From CAYVAP01 sp964343195 (GTDB taxonomy: Bacteria > Bacteroidota > Bacteroidia > J057): a stretch of 33,105 nucleotides of DNA. The position numbers and the translations under genes were made by a program. The notes under the pieces were generated by a model. The model worked only from the letters and a program-made list of their open reading frames with translations. It was not told where the DNA came from and made no database searches. The stretch's first letter is position 1. Each line of letters starts with the position of its first letter. This document shows positions 7,284-15,907 of the stretch, in pieces. Where the stretch lies: the NCBI GenBank assembly GCA_964343195.1, contig CAYFIR010000068.1, forward strand, positions 1 to 33,105, given 5' to 3'.

Positions 7284-7889
7284 TTGACCAAGAGCAGCCC
7301 TATCCAAATCGCCATTTTTGCTTCCGGAACCGGGACCAATGCCCATCAGTTACTCAAGCATTTCCAAAACAGTGAAGAGGCCGAAGTTGCCTTGCTGGTT
7401 TCCAATCGGGCCAGTTCGGGGATCTTTGAGTATGGCCCCGACTTTGGAGTCCCCACTCATCTGCTGCCTTCCGGGACTCACCGGGATGCAGGTTATCTGC
7501 TTTCGTTGATGAGTGAGCACTCCATTGACCTGATCGTCCTGGCCGGATATCTCAAACTCATTCCTCCGGCTTTGGTTTCAGCCTTTCCCAATCGTATTAT
7601 CAACATTCATCCCAGTTTGTTGCCTCTCTATGGAGGGAAAGGAATGTACGGGGCCAGGGTACATGAAGCTGTGTTGGAAAATGGAGACCAGCAATCCGGA
7701 ATCACCATCCACTTCGTAAACGAGATTTACGACCAGGGGGAGGTGATTCTTCAGGAAAAACTATTGGTAGCACCAGGGTGGGATGCAAAGCAGTTGCAAC
7801 AGGCTATTCACAGGCTGGAGTATGAACATTTTCCGAAGGTTGTGGAAAAAGTTTGCCACGAAATATATTTAGCCAAGGATAAGTCTTAA
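7284..7889 (+). CDS. purN: Phosphoribosylglycinamide formyltransferase
   Basis: Third step of de novo purine synthesis: moves the formyl group of 10-formyl-tetrahydrofolate onto glycinamide ribonucleotide. The 201 residues match the family. Visible: the ribonucleotide-binding loop FASGTGTN (12-19), catalytic Asn107 and His109 in INIHPSLLP, and Asp150 in NEIYDQGEVI. The second half of the usual HPSLLP motif reads LYGGKGMYG, a common Bacteroidota form. The start is TTG at 7284, since no ATG precedes the first strand of the domain. purH begins 33 bases after the stop, and the two act in the same pathway. Divergent from the receiver-cyclase gene. Confidence 0.96.
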   Translation: MTKSSPIQIAIFASGTGTNAHQLLKHFQNSEEAEVALLVSNRASSGIFEYGPDFGVPTHLLPSGTHRDAGYLLSLMSEHSIDLIVLAGYLKLIPPALVSAFPNRIINIHPSLLPLYGGKGMYGARVHEAVLENGDQQSGITIHFVNEIYDQGEVILQEKLLVAPGWDAKQLQQAIHRLEYEHFPKVVEKVCHEIYLAKDKS

Positions 7890-7894
7890 TTTTG
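7887..7894 (+). promoter_or_regulatory. Possible purH -7 box overlapping the purN stop codon
   Basis: TAATTTTG fits TAnnTTTG and includes the TAA stop of purN. The same TTTGCCCC(C)TAA string follows the -7 box of purN, so purH may have its own promoter besides read-through. No clear -33 box. Confidence 0.45.
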
Positions 7895-7921
7895 CCCCCT
7901 AACCCAGAACCAAGAATTTAA

Positions 7922-9442
7922 ATGACTGGAGAGATACGCATTGCCAGTGCCCTAATTTCTGTATATCACAAGCAGGGACTAGAAGAGCTAGTTCATGAGC
8001 TGACCCGGCAGGGGGTGAAAATTTACTCCACCGGAGGTAGTGCTTCATACATTCGCCAGATAGGGGCGGAGGTCCATGAAGTGGCTGACCTGACCGGATA
8101 TCCTTCTATCCTTGGAGGGCGTGTCAAAACCCTACACCCCAAGGTACACGGAGGCATATTGGCTCGTCGTGGCCATGATGAAGACGAAGCCGAAATGGAG
8201 GAGTATGATATTCCTTCCATCGATCTGGTGGTCATCGACCTGTACCCATTTGAAGACACCGTAGCCAGCGGGGCGCCTGATTCCGAAATTATTTCGCAGA
8301 TCGACATCGGAGGCATTGCCCTGATTCGTGCCGCTGCGAAAAACTTCCGGTATGTCGCTTGTGTTCCTTCTGCTGAATACTACCACACCATCACCCAGTG
8401 GTTGCAGCAGCAAAATGGCCTGTTGAGCCTGGAGCAGCGCAAGCAACTGGCGGGGACTGCCTTCGACATATCTTCACACTACGATACCCAGATTCATCGC
8501 TACCTGGCTCCAGAAAGCCAAAGCCTCAAAATATCAGCCCGTCACCCTCACCGCCTTCGTTACGGGGAGAATCCCCATCAAAGCGGGTTCTTCTATGGGA
8601 ATCTCGAAGAGATTTTCGAGCAACTCAACGGCAAGGCCATTTCCTACAACAACCTTGTGGACATTGAGGGAGCGGTTCAACTGGTAGATGAGTTTGACGA
8701 GCCCTGCTTCGCCGTCATCAAGCATACCAATGCCTGTGGATGTGCCATTGCTGAGGATCACCTGACTGCCTGGCATCGAGCCCTGGCAGGAGACCCGATT
8801 TCAGCTTTTGGAGGTATCCTGGCGACCAATGGTACGGTGGATGAGAAAATCGCCCTGGCCATGCAGGATCTCTTTTTTGAGGTACTAATAGCCGATGATT
8901 TTACCACCAAGGCCCTTGAGATTCTCAAGACCAGGAAAAACCGCATCCTGCTCAAGCGCCGTGACAAGCAGCAGGCCCCTCAGCTGGTAAAGCGTCTGCT
9001 GAATGGCTACCTGGTGCAGGACCGTGACACCGAGCAACTCACTCCCGAAAAGTGGGTGGTGAAAAGCTCCCGCAAGCCTACTGACCAGGAATCCCAGGAC
9101 ATTATCTTTGGTGACAAGGTGTGCAAGCACCTGAAATCCAATGCCATTGCCCTGGTCAAGGATGGACAACTGATCGGCAGCGGAGTTGGGCAAACGTCTC
9201 GCATCGATGCCCTCAAGCAGGCCCTGGCCAAGGCTGAGCATCATGGCTTTGATGTGAAAGGCTCGGTGCTGGCCTCTGACGCATTCTTCCCCTTCTCCGA
9301 CTCGGTAGAGCTGGCCTATAGCCAGGGGATAGAGGTGGTCGTGCAGCCAGGCGGCTCCAAGCGTGATCAGGACACCATTCAGTTCTGCGAAAAGCAGAAC
9401 ATGTGCCTTGTTCTTACGGGGGTGCGACACTTCAAGCACTGA
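7922..9442 (+). CDS. purH: Bifunctional AICAR formyltransferase / IMP cyclohydrolase
   Basis: Last two steps of IMP synthesis in one 506-residue chain. The N-terminal cyclohydrolase (MGS-like) domain covers about 1-195, with STGGSA (36-41) and GRVKTLHPKVHGG (66-78). The transformylase domain follows, with RYGENPHQ (213-220) and the catalytic Lys267-His268 pair in KHTNACG, numbered as in the E. coli enzyme. The C-terminal half keeps VLASDAFFPF and the final QPGGS motif. Full length, no breaks. The next gene, mreB, begins 122 bases downstream with its own promoter-like sequence. Confidence 0.98.
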   Translation: MTGEIRIASALISVYHKQGLEELVHELTRQGVKIYSTGGSASYIRQIGAEVHEVADLTGYPSILGGRVKTLHPKVHGGILARRGHDEDEAEMEEYDIPSIDLVVIDLYPFEDTVASGAPDSEIISQIDIGGIALIRAAAKNFRYVACVPSAEYYHTITQWLQQQNGLLSLEQRKQLAGTAFDISSHYDTQIHRYLAPESQSLKISARHPHRLRYGENPHQSGFFYGNLEEIFEQLNGKAISYNNLVDIEGAVQLVDEFDEPCFAVIKHTNACGCAIAEDHLTAWHRALAGDPISAFGGILATNGTVDEKIALAMQDLFFEVLIADDFTTKALEILKTRKNRILLKRRDKQQAPQLVKRLLNGYLVQDRDTEQLTPEKWVVKSSRKPTDQESQDIIFGDKVCKHLKSNAIALVKDGQLIGSGVGQTSRIDALKQALAKAEHHGFDVKGSVLASDAFFPFSDSVELAYSQGIEVVVQPGGSKRDQDTIQFCEKQNMCLVLTGVRHFKH

Positions 9443-9465
9443 TGTGGCAGACTCGCCCAAAAGTC

Positions 9466-9498
9466 TTTGATAGTCAGGGAAAATAATCGCTATTTTAG
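9466..9498 (+). promoter_or_regulatory. Likely promoter of the mreB cluster
   Basis: TTTG at 9466-9469 and TATTTTAG at 9491-9498 with 21 bases between. The -33 box is exact; the -7 box has one mismatch to TAnnTTTG. The leader to the mreB ATG is about 60 bases. Confidence 0.5.
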
Positions 9499-9564
9499 CC
9501 TCTGGCTTATCGGCCTTTTTCTTTAGAATTACAGTTTAGCGCACGTTTTTTCTCCATATACCTA

Positions 9565-10587
9565 ATGGGACTATTTGATCTCTTTACCACCGACATCGCC
9601 ATCGACCTGGGTACTGCGAATACCCTCATCATGTACCAGGATCAGGTGGTCATCGACCAGCCTTCTATTGTAGCTATTGATCGCATGTCGGGCAAAGTCA
9701 TCGCAGTGGGTAGTGAAGCCCAGCAGATGCACGAAAAAACCCACGAAAAGTACCGCACCATCCGTCCGTTGCGTGATGGGGTGATCGCGGACTTTACCGT
9801 GGCAGAGGCCATGATCAGAAAGATGATCGGCCTGATCCCGAGCAAACGAAAGCTCTTTTCCACCAACTATCGGATGGTGATCTGTATACCCAGTGGCATC
9901 ACCGAAGTAGAAAAGCGTGCCGTAAAGGATTCTGCCGAGCAGGCAGGAGCCAAGGAGGTGTACCTCATCGCGGAACCTATGGCTGCTGCGATTGGCATCG
10001 GCTTAAATGTGAAAGAACCTACTGGCCACATGATTGTGGATATTGGAGGGGGAACCACAGAGATTGCCGTAATTGCCCTGTCTGGAATCGTAACCGATCA
10101 GAGCATCCGCATCGCCGGGGACGAGTTCAACGATGATATCCTTGATTACATGCGCAAGCAGCACAACATGCTCATCGGTGAGCGAAGTGCCGAGCGCATC
10201 AAAATAGAAGTGGGTGCCGCCCTTCCAGAACTGGAATCTCCTCCCGAAGAGATTGAAATCCGGGGTAAGGACCTGATGACGGGTATTCCCAAGACCATCT
10301 CGGTATCTCACCGTGAGGTTGCTCATGCCCTCAACAAGTCCATCACCAAAATCGAGGATGCCATCCTGAAGGCGCTGGAAAACACCCCTCCTGAGCTTTC
10401 TGCTGATATCTATGAACGGGGTATTCATGTGACAGGTGGAGGTGCTGGCCTGCGCGGACTGGATATTCGTCTGGCTGCCAAAACCAAGCTGCCAATCCAC
10501 GTTGCGGAGGATCCCCTCAAGGCAGTAGTAAAAGGAACCGGAATTTCCCTCAAAAACCTTGAGGATTTCAAATACCTGATGAGCTAA
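9565..10587 (+). CDS. mreB: Rod-shape actin homologue MreB
   Basis: Actin-like ATPase that forms membrane-bound filaments and steers lateral wall synthesis. The 340 residues match the family. The N-terminal MGLFDLF is the usual membrane-binding amphipathic segment. Nucleotide-site motifs are visible: phosphate-1 DLGTANT (14-20), phosphate-2 DIGGGTTE (159-166) and the adenosine motif TGGGAGL near residue 315. First gene of the cluster with mreC, mreD, mrdA and rodA, all on the same strand. The 152-base gap to mreC is larger than the others in the cluster and contains a palindrome and a dispersed repeat copy. Confidence 0.98.
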   Translation: MGLFDLFTTDIAIDLGTANTLIMYQDQVVIDQPSIVAIDRMSGKVIAVGSEAQQMHEKTHEKYRTIRPLRDGVIADFTVAEAMIRKMIGLIPSKRKLFSTNYRMVICIPSGITEVEKRAVKDSAEQAGAKEVYLIAEPMAAAIGIGLNVKEPTGHMIVDIGGGTTEIAVIALSGIVTDQSIRIAGDEFNDDILDYMRKQHNMLIGERSAERIKIEVGAALPELESPPEEIEIRGKDLMTGIPKTISVSHREVAHALNKSITKIEDAILKALENTPPELSADIYERGIHVTGGGAGLRGLDIRLAAKTKLPIHVAEDPLKAVVKGTGISLKNLEDFKYLMS

Positions 10588-10644
10588 TTACAGCAGTCAG
10601 TATTCATTGAACAGTGGTCATTGATCAATGGCCTGGTGTTCTCG

Positions 10645-10708
10645 GAATGAAGTAATGAATCACCTGATTTTGGGATAAAAGCCTAATCAGCAGTACTTTC
10701 AATTTCGA
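10645..10708 (+). repeat. Dispersed intergenic repeat, copy A
   Basis: GAATGAAGTAAT (10645-10656), 28 less conserved bases, then AATCAGCAGTACTTTCAA (10685-10702) and CGAAT. The second copy, at 15334-15400, has the same blocks at exactly the same spacing. Copies lie before mreC and after rodA. Confidence 0.6.
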
Positions 10709-10739
10709 ATTGCTGATCACGAATCCTTTCCACTAGCCT

Positions 10740-11645
10740 GTGCTTCGACTATTCAACTTCCTCTCTGCCAATAGAAATGCGATCCTCTTCATAGCCCTGG
10801 AGTTGATCGCTTTCAACCTGATTGTGCGGACCAATGAAGTGCAGCAACACAAAATGGGAGATGCTCTGTTGGAAGTGAGTGGGGAGGTACAGCAGGTTAG
10901 AGGAGGCATCATGGAATATTTTCTGCTGGAACAGAAAAATGCACTGCTAATCTCCGCCGATTCTACCAGACAGCAGGAACTTGATCAACTGAGAGCAGAA
11001 GTAATCCGGCTTCGGGGGCAACTGGAGCAGCAAAAAGTCGATTCTGCGTTCACCGACAGCCTGGTTATTCAGGCAGATACTTTTCGCTTTATTCCGGCTC
11101 GGGTTTTACGGAACTCAACTCACAAAAAATACAATTACCTCACCCTTGATCTGGGAACGGAGCAGGGGGTGGAGGTGGGACAGGGAGTTATAGGTCCCGG
11201 AGGATTGATCGGAAAGGTCATCAAGGCGAGTAGTGATTACTCCCTTGTCCAGAGCGCTATCAACCTGGACTTCCGGGTTCCGGTAAGGGTACGTAAGGGA
11301 CCGGAAAATACTCGGGATAATTATCCCGCAGGAGGATTTTTGGGCTTTTTTAAATGGACATCCGATGGGATTTCTGAGGCGTATGTCACCAATCTGCCCG
11401 AGAATTCAGCGGGATTTATCCAAAATAAAGACCTGGTGGTTACCGCTGGGTCCAGCACCATTTTCCCCGAAGGAATCCGAGTTGGGGAGCTGATAAATGA
11501 AGGGAATCCCGAACGAAGAGATGGAGTAATTAATTATCAGATCAGGCTGGCTGTTGATTTCAGTACACTGAATCATGTATTTGTGGTCGAAAGCCCGCTG
11601 AAAGCACAACTGGATAGTTTAGAGGTCGATCTCCCACAGGAATAA
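10740..11645 (+). CDS. mreC: Rod-shape-determining protein MreC
   Basis: Bitopic inner-membrane scaffold linking MreB to the wall-synthesis enzymes. In 301 residues: a short cytoplasmic N-terminus (LRLFNFLSANRN, a typical MreC opening), one membrane segment at about 12-29, a coiled coil from about 60 to 105 for dimerisation, and the beta-rich periplasmic core with VIGPGGLIGKV. The start is GTG at 10740; no ATG lies between it and the conserved N-terminus. The stop codon is separated from the mreD start by one base, so translation is probably coupled. Confidence 0.96.
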   Translation: MLRLFNFLSANRNAILFIALELIAFNLIVRTNEVQQHKMGDALLEVSGEVQQVRGGIMEYFLLEQKNALLISADSTRQQELDQLRAEVIRLRGQLEQQKVDSAFTDSLVIQADTFRFIPARVLRNSTHKKYNYLTLDLGTEQGVEVGQGVIGPGGLIGKVIKASSDYSLVQSAINLDFRVPVRVRKGPENTRDNYPAGGFLGFFKWTSDGISEAYVTNLPENSAGFIQNKDLVVTAGSSTIFPEGIRVGELINEGNPERRDGVINYQIRLAVDFSTLNHVFVVESPLKAQLDSLEVDLPQE

Positions 11646-11646
11646 C

Positions 11647-12156
11647 ATGGTAAACGACATCCTGAAATACGGCGTGGCCTGGTTGCTAATGGTATTCTTC
11701 CAGGTGTTTTTGTTCAACTACCTGACCCTGTTTCAGGTAGCGATACCCTTTGTGTTTATCCTGCACCTGTTCCTGCTCCCTGTTGGACTGCCCAAGTATT
11801 TCCTTTATCCACTGGCCTTTTTAACCGGGTTGTTGGTGGATGTTTTTTCGGAGAATATGGCAACAGGCCTGCACGCTTTCTCCACCCTTCTGGCGGTAGG
11901 AGCGCGGGATTACTGGCTCAATTATATTCGCCCCACCAATCTCCGAAATGCCAGTGACATTGACCTAAGGGGGCAGGGAATCATCTGGCTGATCTCCTAT
12001 CTTTTTCCCCTCATCCTGGTTCATCATCTGGCCTATTTCTTGTTGGAAGCTATGTCTTTCAGTAACTTTCTCCTTACAATAGGTAAAGTACTGGCCAGTA
12101 GCCTGTATTCATTTGTCCTGATGATATTGATTACCTACGTTTTTTATAAACGCTGA
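11647..12156 (+). CDS. mreD: Rod-shape-determining protein MreD
   Basis: Integral membrane member of the elongasome, 169 residues with five or six hydrophobic segments covering almost the whole chain (for example FQVFLFNYLTLFQ and YPLAFLTGLLVDVFS). Sequence conservation in this family is low; the assignment rests on length, hydropathy, the LLVDVFS region typical of MreD, and position between mreC and mrdA. Its stop codon overlaps the mrdA start by one base (TGATG). Confidence 0.93.
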   Translation: MVNDILKYGVAWLLMVFFQVFLFNYLTLFQVAIPFVFILHLFLLPVGLPKYFLYPLAFLTGLLVDVFSENMATGLHAFSTLLAVGARDYWLNYIRPTNLRNASDIDLRGQGIIWLISYLFPLILVHHLAYFLLEAMSFSNFLLTIGKVLASSLYSFVLMILITYVFYKR

Positions 12157-14003
12157 TGGATAATCTCAGAAACCGTGGAGTCATTTTGTTGGGGATCATG
12201 GGGGTTGTGCTCCTGATCTATGTGGTGCGCCTGTTTTCCATTCAGGTGCTGAGCAAAGAATATGCGAGGCAGGGAGAAACCAATGTCATCAAGACCAAGT
12301 CAGTCGTCCCTTCACGAGGCAGCATCTATGACCGCCGTGGGCGCGTTTACGTGAGTAATCAGCCTCTTTTCACCCTGATGGTGACACCTGATGCACTTGC
12401 CATTAAGGATACCAGCCTGCTCCTGGAGCAACTGGATATGACTCATAGTGAGCTGACCGAGGCACTCGAAAAAGCCCGTGGCTGGTCTCGGTATAAGGAA
12501 TCCGTAGTAGCCAGGTTTATTGAGCCAGAGGTATATGGGGTGCTTCAGGAACAACTATGGGAGACTGAAGGAATTAGCTTTGGTATCACCAACAAACGAC
12601 ACTATCACTATCCGGTAGGTGCCAACTTGCTGGGCTATACCAGTGAAGTAGGCCCCACCGAAATCGAGCAAAGCAAGCCCCTGGAAGGAGAAGAAGATGA
12701 CGGCTGGTATGTCGCAGGAGATCAGATCGGGAAATCTGGCATTGAACGCGAATATGAAGAACTGCTACGTGGTAGCAAAGGATACCGGAAAGTCCTGCAC
12801 GACAACCACAACCGCGAAGTGGGACCCTACGCAGATGGGCGCTACGACGTGCCCGCTACACGTGGGCATGACATCATGCTTGGGATCGATGTGGATCTCC
12901 AGGCCTTTGGCGAGGAGCTGATGCAAAACAAGCTTGGCTCTATTGTGGCCATATCGCCCGAAACGGGGGAAATACTGGCCTTTGTCAGTGCGCCTGGCTA
13001 CGACCCCAATATCCTTACCGGACGGGAACTGCGCCGCAATTGGCGCTCGCTGCGGAGCGATTCGCTTAATCCACTATACAACCGTCCCCTGATGGCCCGT
13101 TATCCGCCGGGCTCTATTTTCAAGATCCCTCAGGCTCTGATAGCTCTCCAGGAAGGCACCCTGGATGTCACGACCCGCTATGGTTGTGGAGGAGGCTGGT
13201 ACCGACTGGGAGGTAAGCCGGGCTGTCATGGGCACCCCTCTCCCATTGCGCTGGACAATGCGATCCGATATTCCTGCAATGCATACTTCGCAGAGACCTA
13301 CTATAGCCTGCTGCACCACGAAAAATACGAGAACTTTTACGAAGCCTATAACACCTGGTACCGCTACATGATGAGCTTTGGGTTCGGGCGGGAACTGGGA
13401 GTGGATATTCCTTACGAAGTTTCGGGGCTGATCCCAACTGCAGAGCGCTACGATGGTTGGTATGGAGAAAATCGCTGGGTGGCCAAGACCATTATCAGTA
13501 ACTCCATCGGGCAGGGAGAAATCCTGTTGACACCCCTTCAGATGGCCAATATGGCGGCCATAGTCGCCAACCAGGGAACCTATAAGGTGCCTCACTTTGT
13601 CCGGGCAATTCAGCCTCCTGGAGAAGAGGATTGGAGTCAGGTACCCTATGAGTTACAGCGAACAGGAATTCAACGGAGACATTTCGTGCCCGTGATCGAC
13701 GCGATGGCAGAAGTGGTCCGCAGCGGCACCGCACGCCGGGCATTTATCAGCGACATCACCGTTTGTGGTAAGACGGGTACAGTAGAAAATCCCCACGGAG
13801 AAGACCACTCGGTATTCATTGCCTTTGCCCCCAAAGAAAATCCTCAGATCGCCCTGGCCGTGATCATTGAAAATGGAGGTTTTGGCGGTACCTGGGCAGC
13901 TCCTGCTGCGGCCTGTATGATCGAGAAATACCTCAAAGGAGAGATAGACGAAAAAAGCTGGGAATATCGCCGACTCACCACGGCAAATTTCATTGACCCA
14001 TGA
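12156..14003 (+). CDS. mrdA: Penicillin-binding protein 2, elongasome transpeptidase
   Basis: Monofunctional class B transpeptidase that cross-links peptidoglycan during elongation with RodA. In 615 residues: membrane anchor at about 8-28, the pedestal domain opening with SRGSIYDRRG (53-62), and a transpeptidase domain with all three active-site motifs: Ser320-x-x-Lys323 in YPPGSIFK, Ser373-x-Asn375 in YSCNAYF, and Lys539-Thr-Gly in CGKTGT. The stop overlaps the rodA start in an ATGA arrangement, the closest possible pairing with its glycosyltransferase partner. Also called pbpA or pbp2. Confidence 0.97.
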   Translation: MDNLRNRGVILLGIMGVVLLIYVVRLFSIQVLSKEYARQGETNVIKTKSVVPSRGSIYDRRGRVYVSNQPLFTLMVTPDALAIKDTSLLLEQLDMTHSELTEALEKARGWSRYKESVVARFIEPEVYGVLQEQLWETEGISFGITNKRHYHYPVGANLLGYTSEVGPTEIEQSKPLEGEEDDGWYVAGDQIGKSGIEREYEELLRGSKGYRKVLHDNHNREVGPYADGRYDVPATRGHDIMLGIDVDLQAFGEELMQNKLGSIVAISPETGEILAFVSAPGYDPNILTGRELRRNWRSLRSDSLNPLYNRPLMARYPPGSIFKIPQALIALQEGTLDVTTRYGCGGGWYRLGGKPGCHGHPSPIALDNAIRYSCNAYFAETYYSLLHHEKYENFYEAYNTWYRYMMSFGFGRELGVDIPYEVSGLIPTAERYDGWYGENRWVAKTIISNSIGQGEILLTPLQMANMAAIVANQGTYKVPHFVRAIQPPGEEDWSQVPYELQRTGIQRRHFVPVIDAMAEVVRSGTARRAFISDITVCGKTGTVENPHGEDHSVFIAFAPKENPQIALAVIIENGGFGGTWAAPAAACMIEKYLKGEIDEKSWEYRRLTTANFIDP

Positions 14004-15271
14004 GAAGACGCAGCGCAGATTTTGACTGGCTAGCCATTAGCATCTACGGACTCCTGGTACTCCTGGGGTGGATGGCTATCTATGCGGTTTCTTCTAATGG
14101 CGGTGAAGTCGGTGCCTTCGATCCAGGGTCTCTGCATGGAAAGCAACTTATCTGGATTGGGGTCTCCATCATCGCGGGCATCGTCATTCTTTCCCTGGAC
14201 TTCCGCTTTCTGGAGGCATCAAGTTACATTGCTTATGGGGTAGGTGTGGCGCTCTTGATCATCACTTTGCTCTTTGGCAAGGAAGTAAATGGGGCCAAAA
14301 GCTGGTTTATGATCGCCGGTCAGCCGTTCCAGCCTTCAGAGTTTGCCAAAGTCGCCACTGCAATGGCTCTGGCTCGCTACATGTCGCGTCTTAACTTTTC
14401 CTTCAATAAACTTTCAGAACTCATTGGGGCGGCAGCCATCGTGTTGACTCCTGCCCTGATTGTCATCCTCCAAAATGATACCGGATCGGCGCTGGTATTC
14501 TTCAGCCTGATGCTGGTTTTTTACCGTCAGGGGCTACATCCAGTGATCCCGGTACTGGCGATTTTTACGGCCATCGTAGCCGTAGCGACGTTATGGAGCG
14601 GTGCACCTCTGTATATCCTGGGAGCCCTGACAGGTCTGGCGGTGATTTCATTTTGGGTTACCCAGACTTCCCGAAACCGTGGACGTATCCTCCTGTTACA
14701 CCTGCTGGCTCTGGGCATTTACGCGGGGTTGACCTTTTCGGTCGATTACCTGTTCAACCAACTCCAGGAGCACCAGCAAAACCGCATCAAGGTTTGGTTT
14801 GATCCCATGGTTGATCCCAGTGGTGCGGGCTACAATGTGATCCAGTCCAAGATCGCCATCGGATCTGGTGGCATCACCGGCAAAGGCTACCTGGATGGGA
14901 ATTACACCAAGTACCAGTTCGTGCCCAAGCAGGAGACTGATTTCATCTACTGTACCATCGGGGAGGAATTTGGCTGGTGGGGCAGCACCCTGGTGCTAAT
15001 GCTCTTCATGGCTTTGATCTGGCGCCTTTACACCCTTGCAGAGAACAGTAAAACGCGCTATTCGCTGACTTATGGGTACAGCATCATGGCGATCATCTTC
15101 TTCCACGTCCTGGTCAATGTCGGGATGACCATCGGCCTGGTACCGGTTATCGGGATTCCGCTGCCCTTCTTCAGCTATGGAGGTTCTTCTCTACTGGCAT
15201 TCACCATTATGATCTCCATTGTCCTGAACTTCTACTCCTATCAGCGCAGTATTTTGGGGACAAAGGCGTAG
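14000..15271 (+). CDS. rodA: SEDS peptidoglycan glycosyltransferase RodA
   Basis: Polymerises lipid II into glycan strands with PBP2. The 423 residues contain about ten membrane segments. SEDS signatures are visible: GKEVNGAKSWF and QPSEFAKVA in the first half, the extracellular loop with LVILQNDTGSALVFF-like sequence (residues about 153-167), and the C-terminal GIPLPFFSYGGSS. The last gene of the mre cluster; no obvious terminator follows within 150 bases. Confidence 0.97.
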   Translation: MRRRSADFDWLAISIYGLLVLLGWMAIYAVSSNGGEVGAFDPGSLHGKQLIWIGVSIIAGIVILSLDFRFLEASSYIAYGVGVALLIITLLFGKEVNGAKSWFMIAGQPFQPSEFAKVATAMALARYMSRLNFSFNKLSELIGAAAIVLTPALIVILQNDTGSALVFFSLMLVFYRQGLHPVIPVLAIFTAIVAVATLWSGAPLYILGALTGLAVISFWVTQTSRNRGRILLLHLLALGIYAGLTFSVDYLFNQLQEHQQNRIKVWFDPMVDPSGAGYNVIQSKIAIGSGGITGKGYLDGNYTKYQFVPKQETDFIYCTIGEEFGWWGSTLVLMLFMALIWRLYTLAENSKTRYSLTYGYSIMAIIFFHVLVNVGMTIGLVPVIGIPLPFFSYGGSSLLAFTIMISIVLNFYSYQRSILGTKA

Positions 15272-15333
15272 GATTCTCTCGTGGAAGGAGTTCGAAGTTG
15301 AATGTACTGGCAATTAGACTGTTATCTCAACTC

Positions 15334-15400
15334 GAATGAAGTAATTACCCATTCCAGGGTGAAGCAAGATGCTCATCAGTAGCACTTTGAACCCCGAATC
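15334..15400 (+). repeat. Dispersed intergenic repeat, copy B
   Basis: GAATGAAGTAAT (15334-15345), 28 bases, then CATCAGTAGCACTTTGAA (15374-15391) and CGAAT, matching copy A at 10645. Beyond it lies a short palindrome at 15419-15433 (TCCCGC-GAA-GCGGGA). Confidence 0.6.
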
Positions 15401-15418
15401 ACGTTGAGCATAGTGAAA

Positions 15419-15433
15419 TCCCGCGAAGCGGGA
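15419..15433 (-). terminator. Possible weak terminator
   Basis: TCCCGC/GCGGGA stem with a 3-base loop, followed on the - strand by ATTTCAC. It lies 19 bases past the stop of the DUF6884-like gene. The T-run is poor; it could equally be part of the intergenic repeat. Confidence 0.3.
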
Positions 15434-15451
15434 AACTCCGAACTTATTCCA

Positions 15452-15907
15452 CTACCCCTTCTCCCTCAGAAACTGTAACGCAGTTGGCATGCTCATGCCC
15501 ATCAAAGGTGCCTCTGCCTCTGGTAAGAGTTGTAGAATGGGTTCCACAAACTTTCGCAGCCCCAGTACCACGATCCTGTAACGCGCCGGGTCTAGCTTTT
15601 CTTTCAGTTGAGACACGATCTGAATGGCCCAGGCATGGAGGTCACCATCCTTGCCAAGGGCACTCATCGTCATGGGGTATGGGAGGAGTTCCCTATCTGC
15701 GTGCACCAGCCCATGCTCGGCGGAGAGGATATAAATGGCTTCCGGCTCGAACTGCCAGGCAAAGCTGCGTCCGAGCCGGAAGAATTCACTGCGATACAGT
15801 TCCAGCGCAGGAGCTGGATGGGGAGCCTTGCGATTCGCTGAGCACATGAGGACCAGCGTAGGCTTTTCTCTACTGTTTTCTGAAGCGGGAATAGTATGGG
15901 CGTCCAC
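15452..15907 (-). CDS. DUF6884-like protein
   Basis: Protein of 151 residues from a GTG start. It resembles what I recall of DUF6884: a first strand TLVLMCSANRK, then ALELYRSEFFRLGRSFA, IYILSAEHGLVHAD and LLPYPMTM. The function of that family is not known to me, and members are often found in mobile DNA. The frame has no ATG that would keep the first strand: starting at Met21 would remove it. The chosen start overlaps the 3' end of the T9SS cargo gene by 38 bases in another frame, which suggests translational coupling or a later non-standard start. No signal peptide or membrane segment, so cytoplasmic. Confidence 0.7.
   Translation of the reverse strand: MDAHTIPASENSREKPTLVLMCSANRKAPHPAPALELYRSEFFRLGRSFAWQFEPEAIYILSAEHGLVHADRELLPYPMTMSALGKDGDLHAWAIQIVSQLKEKLDPARYRIVVLGLRKFVEPILQLLPEAEAPLMGMSMPTALQFLREKG

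Noticed and set aside
10619..10630. Perfect palindrome CATTGATCAATG after mreB
   Set aside because: A 12-base palindrome alone is weak evidence; no T-run and no second copy in the window.
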